In this document: in pieces, positions 32,500 through 39,745 of the stretch | Layout of the letters: each line of letters starts with the position of its first letter | Numbering within the stretch: the stretch's first letter is position 1 | Source: Streptomyces sp. Ru73 | GTDB taxonomy: Bacteria; Actinomycetota; Actinomycetes; Streptomycetales; Streptomycetaceae | Reading direction: 5' to 3' | Assembly: GCF_002920575.1 (NCBI RefSeq) | Contig: NZ_PQSQ01000071.1 | Span: forward strand, 1-41,546 | Length of the DNA: 41,546 nt | The notes under the pieces: model-generated | Told to the model about the DNA's origin: nothing | Databases searched by the model: none | What the model saw: the letters and a program-made list of their open reading frames with translations, nothing else | Program-made: the position numbers and the translations under genes

Positions 32500-33510
32500 T
32501 CAGCCCATCCGGGCGCAGGAGTCGACGAGCGCGCCCTCCGCCTCGTCCAGCGCGCGGCCCTCGGGGGCGGCCTTGGCCACGGCGAGCGCGGCGGTCTGGA
32601 CCGTCAGGGCGCGGGCGGGCACGTCGAGTTCGGGCCACGGGTCCCCCTCGGGCCGTACGGCACGGCCGCCCGCGGCCCGGTACGCACCGAGGAACCGCGC
32701 CCATACCTCGCCCGCCAGCAGCCCGCTCGCGAACCACGCGGCAGGCCGGGCGAGGTCCCAGCCCGGCTCCCCCACCCCGAGGTCGTCGACGTCGATGAGC
32801 AGCCAGCGCCCGTCGGGCTCGGGATGCCGCACCAACTGGCCCAGGTGCAGGTCACCGTGGCAGAGCAGGCCGGGGCCGGGCATGGGTGCCTCGTCGCGCG
32901 CCCAGGCGGGCAGCGTTGCCCAACCGGCCTCCACCGCGCGGGCGGCCGCCGCCAGGGACGGCACCGCGGCGACCGGCGCCGACCGCATCCGGGCCAGCGC
33001 CCGGGCGGCCTTGGCCGGGCCCCGCATCGGCGGGACCGGGCCGGGCAGCGCCTCGGGGTCCACGGCGTGCAGCCGCGCGAGCAGCCGGGCCGCGTCCTCC
33101 CAGGGCGCGGCGGCCGGATCGTCCGGCGCGACCGGCCGCCCGTACGGCCAGCGGGTCAGCGGACGCCCGTCCTCGTACCGGAGCAGGTAGCCGTCCGGGC
33201 CTGCGACGGGGAGCGGGGGCAGCAGCGTGCCGTGCAGCAGCGGATGGGCGGCGATGCGCAGCCGCACGGCGAGCGCGGCGGCGTCGCAGTCGGGCGCGTG
33301 CGCCTTGGCGACGGTCCGCCCGGTGCGGACCACGGTGCCGTCGGGCCGGTCGGCGAGGACGGCGGGGCGTTCGGGAGCGGAGGTGCCGGCTACGGAGTGT
33401 GCGCGAGCGGGGGCACCGACGGCGGGACCGTCGGGGGCACGGGTGGCGGACTCGGACGTCACAGCCGTCTCGGAGAGCGCCGCCAGGCGGCGTATCAGGG
33501 CGCGGGACAA
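32500..33510 (-). CDS. Aminoglycoside phosphotransferase-fold kinase
   Basis: The protein (336 residues) is of the APH/choline-kinase fold. The Brenner-type catalytic loop reads CHGDLHLGQL, the metal site DVDDLGVGEPGWDLA, and the upstream VVRTGRTVAKAHAPD gives the nucleotide-binding lysine. The substrate is unknown. A sugar or small metabolite is as likely as an antibiotic, since HGDLHLGQ also occurs in maltokinase-like enzymes. I chose the TTG at 33510, which has AGGGGG 5 nt upstream; longer frames lack this. Confidence 0.88.
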   Translation of the reverse strand: MSRALIRRLAALSETAVTSESATRAPDGPAVGAPARAHSVAGTSAPERPAVLADRPDGTVVRTGRTVAKAHAPDCDAAALAVRLRIAAHPLLHGTLLPPLPVAGPDGYLLRYEDGRPLTRWPYGRPVAPDDPAAAPWEDAARLLARLHAVDPEALPGPVPPMRGPAKAARALARMRSAPVAAVPSLAAAARAVEAGWATLPAWARDEAPMPGPGLLCHGDLHLGQLVRHPEPDGRWLLIDVDDLGVGEPGWDLARPAAWFASGLLAGEVWARFLGAYRAAGGRAVRPEGDPWPELDVPARALTVQTAALAVAKAAPEGRALDEAEGALVDSCARMG

Positions 33511-33633
33511 CGTTCCCCCTCGGCTCGTACGGACCCGGCTCGTGCAGAGCGCACCGGCCGGCCCCGCCGCTGGGATCGTACGCACCGCCTCCCGGGCGGC
33601 AGCCGGGCACCCCTCCGCCGGTTTCCGGACGCG

Positions 33634-33670
33634 CGAAGGCCGGGCACCTCCCCAGATGCCCGGCCCTTCG
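33634..33670 (-). terminator. Hairpin between the small membrane gene and the kinase gene
   Basis: CGAAGGCCGGGCA and TGCCCGGCCCTTCG pair over 13 bp with one bulged base, loop 10 nt. It follows the 69-residue gene on the minus strand. Confidence 0.7.
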
Positions 33671-33774
33671 TGCCGTCCGCCGCACCCCCGTCCCCACGGG
33701 GTCAATCGGCCGGAGGCTTGTCCCCGGAGCGCCGTATGGCTCCGGTCCCGGACCGCTCTACCGGGACCGGCGTG

Positions 33775-33984
33775 TCAGCGCCCCAGCATTCCGGCCACGG
33801 ACGACGCCTGTGTCATGACGGCGTCCCAGCCGCCGAACACGACGGCGAGCAGCACCGCCAGCGGCAGCACCATGGCCGCCGCCACCAGCGGATGACGGGT
33901 GCCGGCGGGCTGGTGCCCACCGAACGCGGTGGCCGCCCTGCGCCCCTGCGTACGGATCACCGACCGTCCTGCCGTGCCCGCCAT
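33775..33984 (-). CDS. Small membrane protein, 69 residues
   Basis: A short protein with about 30 polar basic residues, then one membrane helix (LVAAAMVLPLAVLLAVVFGGW) and a short extracytoplasmic end (DAVMTQASSVAGMLGR). I chose the ATG at 33984 because GGGGAG lies about 7 nt upstream; a start at 34047 lacks one. The family is not recognised. It lies upstream of the APH-fold gene but is separated by a terminator. Confidence 0.65.
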   Translation of the reverse strand: MAGTAGRSVIRTQGRRAATAFGGHQPAGTRHPLVAAAMVLPLAVLLAVVFGGWDAVMTQASSVAGMLGR

Positions 33985-34835
33985 CGCCCCGCTCCCCTCG
34001 TTCACAGCGGCGGGCGTCCGACCTCGGGGGACGAGTACCGCGCCCACCGCTTGACCTCCACACTAGGCAGCCGGGACGCGCGGGTCGTCAGCCCGACGTA
34101 CTGATCACCGGGCCTCCAGGAGGATGACAGGACGCCGCCGCATGTACTCCCGTGGGTGGAGACCGGGGGTGGCGGGTGGGGGACATCCCGGAGGGGGCGG
34201 GCGGGGCGGGGCGAGCGCCTGCCCGAGCGCCGGGTCCGCCCGGACGGCGGGGTTCACCGGGGCCGGGGCCGCCGGGGGCGGGGTCGCCGGGCCGGGCCCA
34301 CCGGGAACGGGATCACCGGAACCGAGGCACCGGGGGGGGCACCAGGGCCGCCGGGTGTCCGAGCGGGCAAGGGGGCCGGGGGCCGGTCAGGCGCCGCGGA
34401 TGCCCGGTCGTACTCCGGGGCCGGGGCCGCCGGAGGCCCTCCGTATGCCCGAGTGTGCGCCGGGAGGACCCCTTGGCGTGACTTCGGTCACTTCCGCCTC
34501 TCCCCCGGCACCCACCGGCCGGGCCCGCGTACCGGGCCGCCGCACCGCGTGGCCGCCTTCCGCTCCCGTACCGCAGTGCCGGACACCGCCGCCCGGCCGC
34601 CGCCCACCGGCCCGTCAATCCCCCTGCCGCCGCCGACCCTTGGGACCGGGCGGCGGAACTCGGCGCTGCGGGAGGCGGATTCCACCTCCGCCGGGTACGC
34701 CGTCCGCCGGCCGCCCGCAATCCATGGCCGACGCATGCGCGGCCTGACAGCGCAACGCGTCGTCAATCCGTAAGCTGTGGCACGTCAGACGGATGCAGCG
34801 GAGTGGGGCCTCCCCACCGCAGGTAGGGGACGGAC
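33985..34835. other. 851-bp G-rich spacer without a supported gene
   Basis: The stretch between a minus-strand small gene and the kinase gene has open frames on both strands, but none shows a known domain, a good ribosome site or sensible composition. It contains a G-quadruplex motif (34193-34211), further G runs to about 34450, a GTGAC-TTCG-GTCAC tetraloop hairpin at 34478-34491, and TAAGCT at 34771-34776 as a possible kinase -10. Confidence 0.5.
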
Positions 34836-36554
34836 ATGGCGATGATGCGGCTCCGGCGCGAGGATCCGCGGGTCGTCGGCTCGTTCCGGCTGCACCGGCG
34901 GCTGGGCGCCGGCGGCATGGGCGTGGTCTACCTCGGGTCCGACAAGCGCGGCCAGCGGGTGGCACTGAAGGTGATCCGCCCCGACCTGGCCGAGGACCAC
35001 GAGTTCCGCTCCCGCTTCGCGCGCGAGGTGCAGGCCGCGCGGCGGATCCGGGGCGGCTGCACGGCGCGGCTGGTGGCGGCCGACCTGGACGCGGACCGCC
35101 CGTGGTTCGCCACCCAGTACGTACCGGGGCCCTCGCTGCACGACAAGGTCAACGACGAGGGCCCGCTGCCCCCGGCGCAGGTCGCCACGATCGGCGCCGC
35201 GCTCTCCGAGGGGCTGCTCGCCGTGCACGACGCGGGCGTGGTCCACCGTGACCTGAAGCCGTCGAACATCCTGCTCTCCCCCAAGGGCCCGCGGATCATC
35301 GACTTCGGCATCGCCTGGGCGACCGGCGCGAGCACGCTCACGCACGTCGGCACGGCCGTCGGTTCGCCCGGCTTCCTGGCGCCCGAGCAGGTGCGCGGCG
35401 CGGCCGTCACGCCCGCGACGGACATCTTCGCGCTCGGGGCCACGCTGGCGTACGCCTGTACCGCGGACTCGCCCTTCGGGCACGGCAGTTCCGAGGTCAT
35501 GCTCTACCGCGTGGTGCACGAGGAGGCGCAGCTGGCCGGGGTGCCCGAAGCGCTGGTGCCGCTGATCGAGTCGTGCCTGGCCAAGGACCCGGCCGAACGC
35601 CCCAGCACGCTGTCGCTGTCGCTGCGGCTGAAGGAGATCGCCGCGCGTGAGGCGCACGGGCTCTCCGACGGCCCGGTGGAGGGGCTGCCCGGTGAGGCGC
35701 TGATCCGTACGGAGCGGGGCGCGCCGGAACGTGCCCCGGGCCGCCGGGCGGAGGAGTTCGTACGCCAGCGCGCGGACGAACGGCGTACGCCCGGGGGGCC
35801 GAACACGCCGCGGCCGCAGTCCTCCTCACGGCCTTCCGTGTCCCGCCCGTCCGGTTCCCGGTCGGGTGCGGGCTCGCAGGGCGGCTGGCCACCCGCGCCG
35901 GGGCACAGCAGCGGCGGACGGCCCGCGCCGGCGAGCGGCGGCGGCAGCGGTTCACGGGGCGCTTCCCCGTCCTCGAACGGACGTTCTTCCTCGCCCGGTT
36001 CGAACGGCAGGTCGGCGCCCGTCGGCTCCAACGGCCGCTCGTCCGCCGCCGGCCCGGCCGGCCGCGCGACGCCGGCGGGCTCGAACGGCCGGTCGGGGCC
36101 CTCTTCCCACGGCAAGTCCGGCCCGCACGGCAGGACCGGGGGCCCGCACTCCGAAGGACGCTCCGGCGGACGCCCGGCGGGGCGTGTGCCGGGTGCCCGC
36201 TCGGCGGGGCGAAACGGTTCTCGGCCGGCCGCGCGCACGACGTCGGGCGGCCGCCGCCCGGCGGGCCCCGACCGCCGCCTGCTGCGCCAGCGCCTCATCG
36301 TGTTCGTCACGGTGACCCTGCTCGTGGCCCTCGGCATCGCCGCGGCCCAGGGCTGCCAGGGCCCCACCCGCGGCCTGGGAGTACTGGGCTCGCCCCACGG
36401 CGAACGCACCCACGCCACGGGGGCGCGTGAGACGGGTACGCGTGAGGCGAGTACGCCTGCCATGGCCACGCCTGGTGACACGGGTACGCCTGCTGCGGAC
36501 GGCCAAGCGCCGCGGGGCGCCCAGGCGGCTCCGGAGGCGGAGCGCAGCCGGTAG
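34836..36554 (+). CDS. Membrane-anchored Ser/Thr protein kinase (PknB-like)
   Basis: A 572-residue Hanks-type kinase. The domain spans about residues 15-270: glycine loop GAGGMGVVY (24-32), K45 in VALKVIR, HRDLKPSN with D139, DFG-D156, and APEQ (182-185) at the end of the activation segment, which carries several threonines. Residues 280-480 are a disordered Ser/Gly/Arg/Pro linker with repeated SNGRS units. One membrane helix (about 487-505) follows, then a 67-residue Thr/Ala/Glu-rich outer tail with no PASTA or other sensor domain. The ATG has AGGGGACGG upstream. It is monocistronic. Confidence 0.95.
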   Translation: MAMMRLRREDPRVVGSFRLHRRLGAGGMGVVYLGSDKRGQRVALKVIRPDLAEDHEFRSRFAREVQAARRIRGGCTARLVAADLDADRPWFATQYVPGPSLHDKVNDEGPLPPAQVATIGAALSEGLLAVHDAGVVHRDLKPSNILLSPKGPRIIDFGIAWATGASTLTHVGTAVGSPGFLAPEQVRGAAVTPATDIFALGATLAYACTADSPFGHGSSEVMLYRVVHEEAQLAGVPEALVPLIESCLAKDPAERPSTLSLSLRLKEIAAREAHGLSDGPVEGLPGEALIRTERGAPERAPGRRAEEFVRQRADERRTPGGPNTPRPQSSSRPSVSRPSGSRSGAGSQGGWPPAPGHSSGGRPAPASGGGSGSRGASPSSNGRSSSPGSNGRSAPVGSNGRSSAAGPAGRATPAGSNGRSGPSSHGKSGPHGRTGGPHSEGRSGGRPAGRVPGARSAGRNGSRPAARTTSGGRRPAGPDRRLLRQRLIVFVTVTLLVALGIAAAQGCQGPTRGLGVLGSPHGERTHATGARETGTREASTPAMATPGDTGTPAADGQAPRGAQAAPEAERSR

Positions 36555-36639
36555 CACCGGCGGAAGCGGTACGACCGGCGGGATCGGCCGACCGGCGGAC
36601 TCAGTGCTCGGTAAGGCGGACGACGGCCCGGGAGTGAGC

Positions 36640-36675
36640 GGAGCTCAGGCCGAGCCCGGAGCTCAGGCCGAGCCC
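36640..36675. repeat. 18-bp tandem duplication at a gene end
   Basis: GGAGCTCAGGCCGAGCCC occurs twice in direct contact (36640-36657 and 36658-36675). The second copy covers the stop codon of the methyltransferase gene. Confidence 0.75.
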
Positions 36676-37484
36676 GGGCGGCCCGTGGCGACCGCGTAGA
36701 AGGCCACCGCCGCGGCCGCGCCGACGTTCAGCGAGTCGACGCCGTGCGCCATCGGGATGCGCACCCACTCGTCGGCGGCGACCAGGGCCTGCCGGGACAG
36801 CCCGTCGCCCTCGGCGCCGAGCATCAGCGCGGCCCGCTCCAGGCGGTGCGGCGCCGCGTCGTCGATGGCGGTCGCCTTCTCGTCGGGCGTGAGCGCGAGC
36901 AGCTTGAAGCCCGCTTCCCGTACGGTCTCCAGGCTCCGCGGCCACTGCTCCAGCCGCGCGTACGGCACGGAGAAGACCGCACCCATCGACACCTTCACCG
37001 ACCGCCGGTAGAGCGGGTCGGCGCAGTCCGGCGAGAGCAGTACGGCGTCCATGCCGAGGGCCGCGGCGCTGCGGAAGATCGCGCCGATGTTGGTGTGGTC
37101 GTTGACCGCTTCCATGACGACGACGCGGCGCGCCGAGGCGAGCAGGTCGCTCGCCTCCGGGAGCGGCTTGCGCTGCATGGAGGCGAGCGCGCCGCGGTGC
37201 ACGTGATAGCCCGTCACCTGCTCGGCGAGCTTGGGGTCGATCGCGTACACCGGGGCCGGCACCTCGTCGATGACGTCCCGCATGACGTCGACCCACTTGG
37301 CGGAGAGCAGCATGGACCGCATCTCGTACCCGGCGTGCCGGGCGCGCCGGATCACCTTCTCGCCCTCGGCGATGAACAGCCCCTCGGCTGGTTCGCGCCT
37401 GCGGCGCAGCTCCACGTCGGTGAGGCCGGTGTAGTCGCGCAGCCGGGGGTCGTCGGGGTCGTCGACGGTGATGATGTCTGCCAC
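36663..37484 (-). CDS. SPOUT (TrmH/SpoU-family) RNA 2'-O-methyltransferase
   Basis: The protein (273 residues) begins with a substrate-binding domain (GLFIAEGEKVIRRA). The SPOUT domain follows with motif 1 NDHTNIGAIFRSAAALGMDAVLLSP, motif 2 LMLGAEGDGLS and motif 3 IPMAHGVDSLNVGAA, which form the knot that binds S-adenosylmethionine. A tRNA or rRNA ribose is the likely target. The start is taken as GTG 37484 (VADIITVDD); an ATG at 37520 is open but has no ribosome site. A repeat array lies just upstream. Confidence 0.93.
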   Translation of the reverse strand: MADIITVDDPDDPRLRDYTGLTDVELRRRREPAEGLFIAEGEKVIRRARHAGYEMRSMLLSAKWVDVMRDVIDEVPAPVYAIDPKLAEQVTGYHVHRGALASMQRKPLPEASDLLASARRVVVMEAVNDHTNIGAIFRSAAALGMDAVLLSPDCADPLYRRSVKVSMGAVFSVPYARLEQWPRSLETVREAGFKLLALTPDEKATAIDDAAPHRLERAALMLGAEGDGLSRQALVAADEWVRIPMAHGVDSLNVGAAAAVAFYAVATGRPGSA

Positions 37485-37561
37485 GGGTCGATGGTGCCTT
37501 GTCGTCGTTGCGGTTCCCATGCCGGGACCACATTTTGTTACCTGCGGTTACGGGCCGAAGA

Positions 37562-37677
37562 CCCGAGGTGGGCCCAGTGGCCCGAGGTGGGAGCCGGTGG
37601 CCCGAGGTGGGCCCAGTGGCCCGAGGTGGGGGCCGGTGGTCCAAGGTAGGACCGGTGGCCCGAGGTAGGACCGGTGA
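37562..37677. repeat. Tandem repeat, 19-20 bp period, six units
   Basis: Units start at 37562, 37581, 37601, 37620, 37640 and 37659, with consensus CCCGAGGTGGG plus CCCAGTGG or GCCGGTGG. The first four form a 39-bp dimer repeated twice; the last two share GGTAGGACC. Confidence 0.9.
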
Positions 37678-37781
37678 ACCGGAATACCCCTGTGGACAAC
37701 GCGTTCCGCCGTCTCCACCTCGTATATAACCCCAGCAAAGGGGGCCCAGGTGGCGAAGCGTCACTGCACGGGGGCCCGGCA

Positions 37782-37878
37782 CCGGCCGTGGCGCCACCGG
37801 CCACGGCGCGCGCTCGGCCGTGACGCGCGCGGGCCGTGACACGCACCAGCCGTGGCGCGCGCCGGCCACGGCGCCGGG
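37782..37878. repeat. Degenerate repeat, 15-18 bp units, mixed orientation
   Basis: Six units built on GGCCGTGRCGCGCGC or its inverted form GGCCACGGCGC follow one another and can fold into alternative hairpins. They end 18 bases beyond the cobA stop and may also terminate that transcript. Confidence 0.7.
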
Positions 37879-37896
37879 CGGATCCGCCGGTCGGGC

Positions 37897-39138
37897 TTAC
37901 GGGGTGAAGGTCTTGGCCGCGTTCACCACGTCGCCGATGACGATGACGGCGGGCGGGCGGACGTCCTCCTCCTTGACCCGCGCCCCGACCGTCTCCAGGG
38001 TCGCGTCGACGCGGCGCTGGGTGGCCATCGTGCCCTCCTGGACCACGGCGACCGGGGTGTCGGCGGGCCGCCCGTGCCGTACGAGCGCCGCGGAGATCGC
38101 GCCGATCTTCTCGACGCCCATCAGGATCACGAGCGTGCCGCGCAGCTTGGCCAGCGCCGCCCAGTCGACCAGCGAGCGCGGGTCCTCGGGCGCCACATGG
38201 CCGGAGACGACGGTGAACTCGTGGGCCACGCCCCGGTGCGTCACCGGCACGCCGACCGCGCCGGGCACGCTGATGGAGCTGGAGATGCCGGGTACGACCG
38301 TGCAGGTGATGCCCTCGGCGGCCAGCGCCTCGGCCTCCTCCATGCCGCGTCCGAAGACGAACGGGTCGCCGCCCTTGAGACGCACGACCGCCTTGCCGGC
38401 CTTGGCGTGCTCGATGAGCGCGTTGTTGATGGCCTCCTGGGCCATGAACCGGCCGTACGGGATCTTCGCCGCGTCGATGACCTCCACATGCGGCGGCAGC
38501 TCGTCCAGCAGGTCACGGGGGCCGAGCCGGTCGGCGATCACGACGTCCGCCTCGGCGAGCAGCCGGCGGCCGCGCACGGTGATCAGGTCGGGGTCGCCGG
38601 GTCCGCCGCCGACCAGCGCGACGCCGGCGGTACGGCGGCGGTGGTGCGGCGCTGCGATCGTGCCGTCCCGCAGGCCCTCGACGATGGCGTCGCGTACGGC
38701 GGCGGCGCGGCGCGGGTCGCGCCCCGCGGTGTCGGTGTTGAGGACCGCGACCGTGACGCCCTCGCTGCGGCCGGTGGCCGGCGTCCAGGCGGTGGCGGCC
38801 TCGGCGTCGTCGGAGCGCACCGCCCAGACGCGGTTCTCCTCGGCCTCCTGGGAGGCGGCGGCGTTGGCCGCGTCGTCGTCGGTGGAGATCAGCGCGTACC
38901 AGGCGTCCGCGAGGTCGCCCGGCCGGTACGTACGCCGCTCCCAGGTCAGCTCGCCGGCGTCGGCCATGGCCTCGACGGAGGGGGTGGCGGACGGCGAGAT
39001 GAGCAGGACGTCGGCGCCAGCGGCGATCAGGCCGGGCAGCCGGCGCTGGGCGACCTGGCCGCCGCCCAGCACCACGACCCGGCGGCCGGACAGGCGCAGG
39101 CCGACGGGATAGGCGGCGTGCTCGGAGGGAACGGCCAT
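37897..39138 (-). CDS. cobA: Uroporphyrinogen-III C-methyltransferase with N-terminal precorrin-2 dehydrogenase domain
   Basis: The protein (413 residues) is CysG-like. An N-terminal NAD-binding domain (VVVLGGGQVAQRRLPGLIAAGA) resembles precorrin-2 dehydrogenase. The SUMT domain starts at VALVGGGPGDPDLITVRG and contains KGGDPFVFGRG and VVPGISSSISVPG. It makes precorrin-2, the branch point to sirohaem and cobalamin. The N-terminal module is about 40 residues shorter than in E. coli CysG, so dehydrogenase or chelatase activity is uncertain. The ATG has AAGGAG about 10 nt upstream. It is followed upstream by bluB-cobT on the same strand. Confidence 0.94.
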   Translation of the reverse strand: MAVPSEHAAYPVGLRLSGRRVVVLGGGQVAQRRLPGLIAAGADVLLISPSATPSVEAMADAGELTWERRTYRPGDLADAWYALISTDDDAANAAASQEAEENRVWAVRSDDAEAATAWTPATGRSEGVTVAVLNTDTAGRDPRRAAAVRDAIVEGLRDGTIAAPHHRRRTAGVALVGGGPGDPDLITVRGRRLLAEADVVIADRLGPRDLLDELPPHVEVIDAAKIPYGRFMAQEAINNALIEHAKAGKAVVRLKGGDPFVFGRGMEEAEALAAEGITCTVVPGISSSISVPGAVGVPVTHRGVAHEFTVVSGHVAPEDPRSLVDWAALAKLRGTLVILMGVEKIGAISAALVRHGRPADTPVAVVQEGTMATQRRVDATLETVGARVKEEDVRPPAVIVIGDVVNAAKTFTP

Positions 39139-39297
39139 GGCGGTACGGCTCCTTGTACGGGTGATGCGGGGCCGCTTCGGCGCTGGAGCGGCGTGAGGGT
39201 GGTGGTGCGGCCGGTGCGGGCGGCCACGCGTTCCGGCCCACAGCCTATTTGGCCGCGGGGCGGGGGTCATGCGGGGGCGGCGCCGGGGCGGCCGCCG

Positions 39298-39409
39298 GGT
39301 GTCCTCCGGGGACGGGGGTGTCCACCGAGGACAGTGCTGTCCATCGGGGACGAGGGTGTCCGCGGAGGACGGTGCTGTCCACCGGGGACGGGGGTGTCCC
39401 CGGGGGGGG
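39298..39409. repeat. Tandem repeat, exact 19-bp period, six units
   Basis: Units start at 39298, 39317, 39336, 39355 and 39374, and a partial one at 39393. The consensus is GGTGTCCACCGGGGACGGG. Each unit has an internal GTCC/GGAC inverted repeat, so each can form a small hairpin. Confidence 0.9.
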
Positions 39410-39550
39410 CGGTGGCCCCCGGAGGACTGTGGTCTTCGGGGACTCGCCGGGTACGTGCCTGGCGGCCTGCGCCCCCGCGTGGCTGCCGGGGCGCTTCGGG
39501 CTCCCCCCCGCGGGCGGCTGCGGGACGCTCCGCCAGGCTCGTGCCCAGCC

Positions 39551-39582
39551 AGCGCCGGAGCACCGAAGCGCCGGAGCACCGA
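39551..39582. repeat. 16-bp perfect tandem duplication
   Basis: AGCGCCGGAGCACCGA occurs twice in direct contact, with a decayed third start (AGCGCAAGAGC). Confidence 0.75.
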
Positions 39583-39628
39583 AGCGCAAGAGCGCGGGTG
39601 GCCGACGGTCCCCGGCGCGCCCGAGGGC

Positions 39629-39661
39629 GGGCCCCACGCGGCCGGTGCGGGCGTGGGGCCC
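39629..39661 (-). terminator. Distal hairpin after bluB-cobT
   Basis: An 11-bp perfect stem (GGGCCCCACGC / GCGTGGGGCCC) with an 11-nt loop. Confidence 0.65.
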
Positions 39662-39692
39662 ACGCGGGGAACACCCCGTGCGGCGGACGGCC

Positions 39693-39710
39693 CGGGCGTG
39701 GGGACGCCCG
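39693..39710 (-). terminator. Proximal hairpin after bluB-cobT
   Basis: A 7-bp perfect stem (CGGGCGT / ACGCCCG) with a 4-nt loop, 35 bases beyond the stop. Confidence 0.6.
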
Positions 39711-39745
39711 CCGGTACAGCTGCCCGGCGAGCCGTCCCCCGGCGG

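Larger units (their letters stand above)
37485..37896. other. Repeat-filled spacer between cobA and the methyltransferase gene
   Basis: About 410 bp hold two different short tandem arrays (37562-37677 and 37782-37878), separated by about 100 bp that include an AT-rich patch (CGTATATAAC near 37721). Promoter elements for the methyltransferase gene may lie in that patch. No gene is supported. Confidence 0.5.
39139..39745. other. 607-bp spacer between bluB-cobT and cobA
   Basis: It contains the bluB-cobT terminators (39629-39710), a 16-bp duplication (39551-39582) and a 19-bp-period array (39298-39409). I searched for a cobalamin riboswitch and saw no B12 box. No gene is supported. Confidence 0.5.

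Noticed and set aside
32500..33510. Antibiotic resistance gene
   Set aside because: The APH fold is clear, but the catalytic loop is closer to metabolic kinases and nothing nearby suggests resistance.
34156..34773. Gly/Pro-rich protein in the G-rich spacer
   Set aside because: No ribosome site, no domain, and equally long frames in other phases; collagen-like wording follows from the GC content.
37562..37677. CRISPR array
   Set aside because: The repeats are contiguous, with no spacers and no cas genes nearby.
39139..39745. Cobalamin riboswitch upstream of cobA
   Set aside because: I looked for a B12 box and the usual stems and saw only tandem repeats and simple hairpins.
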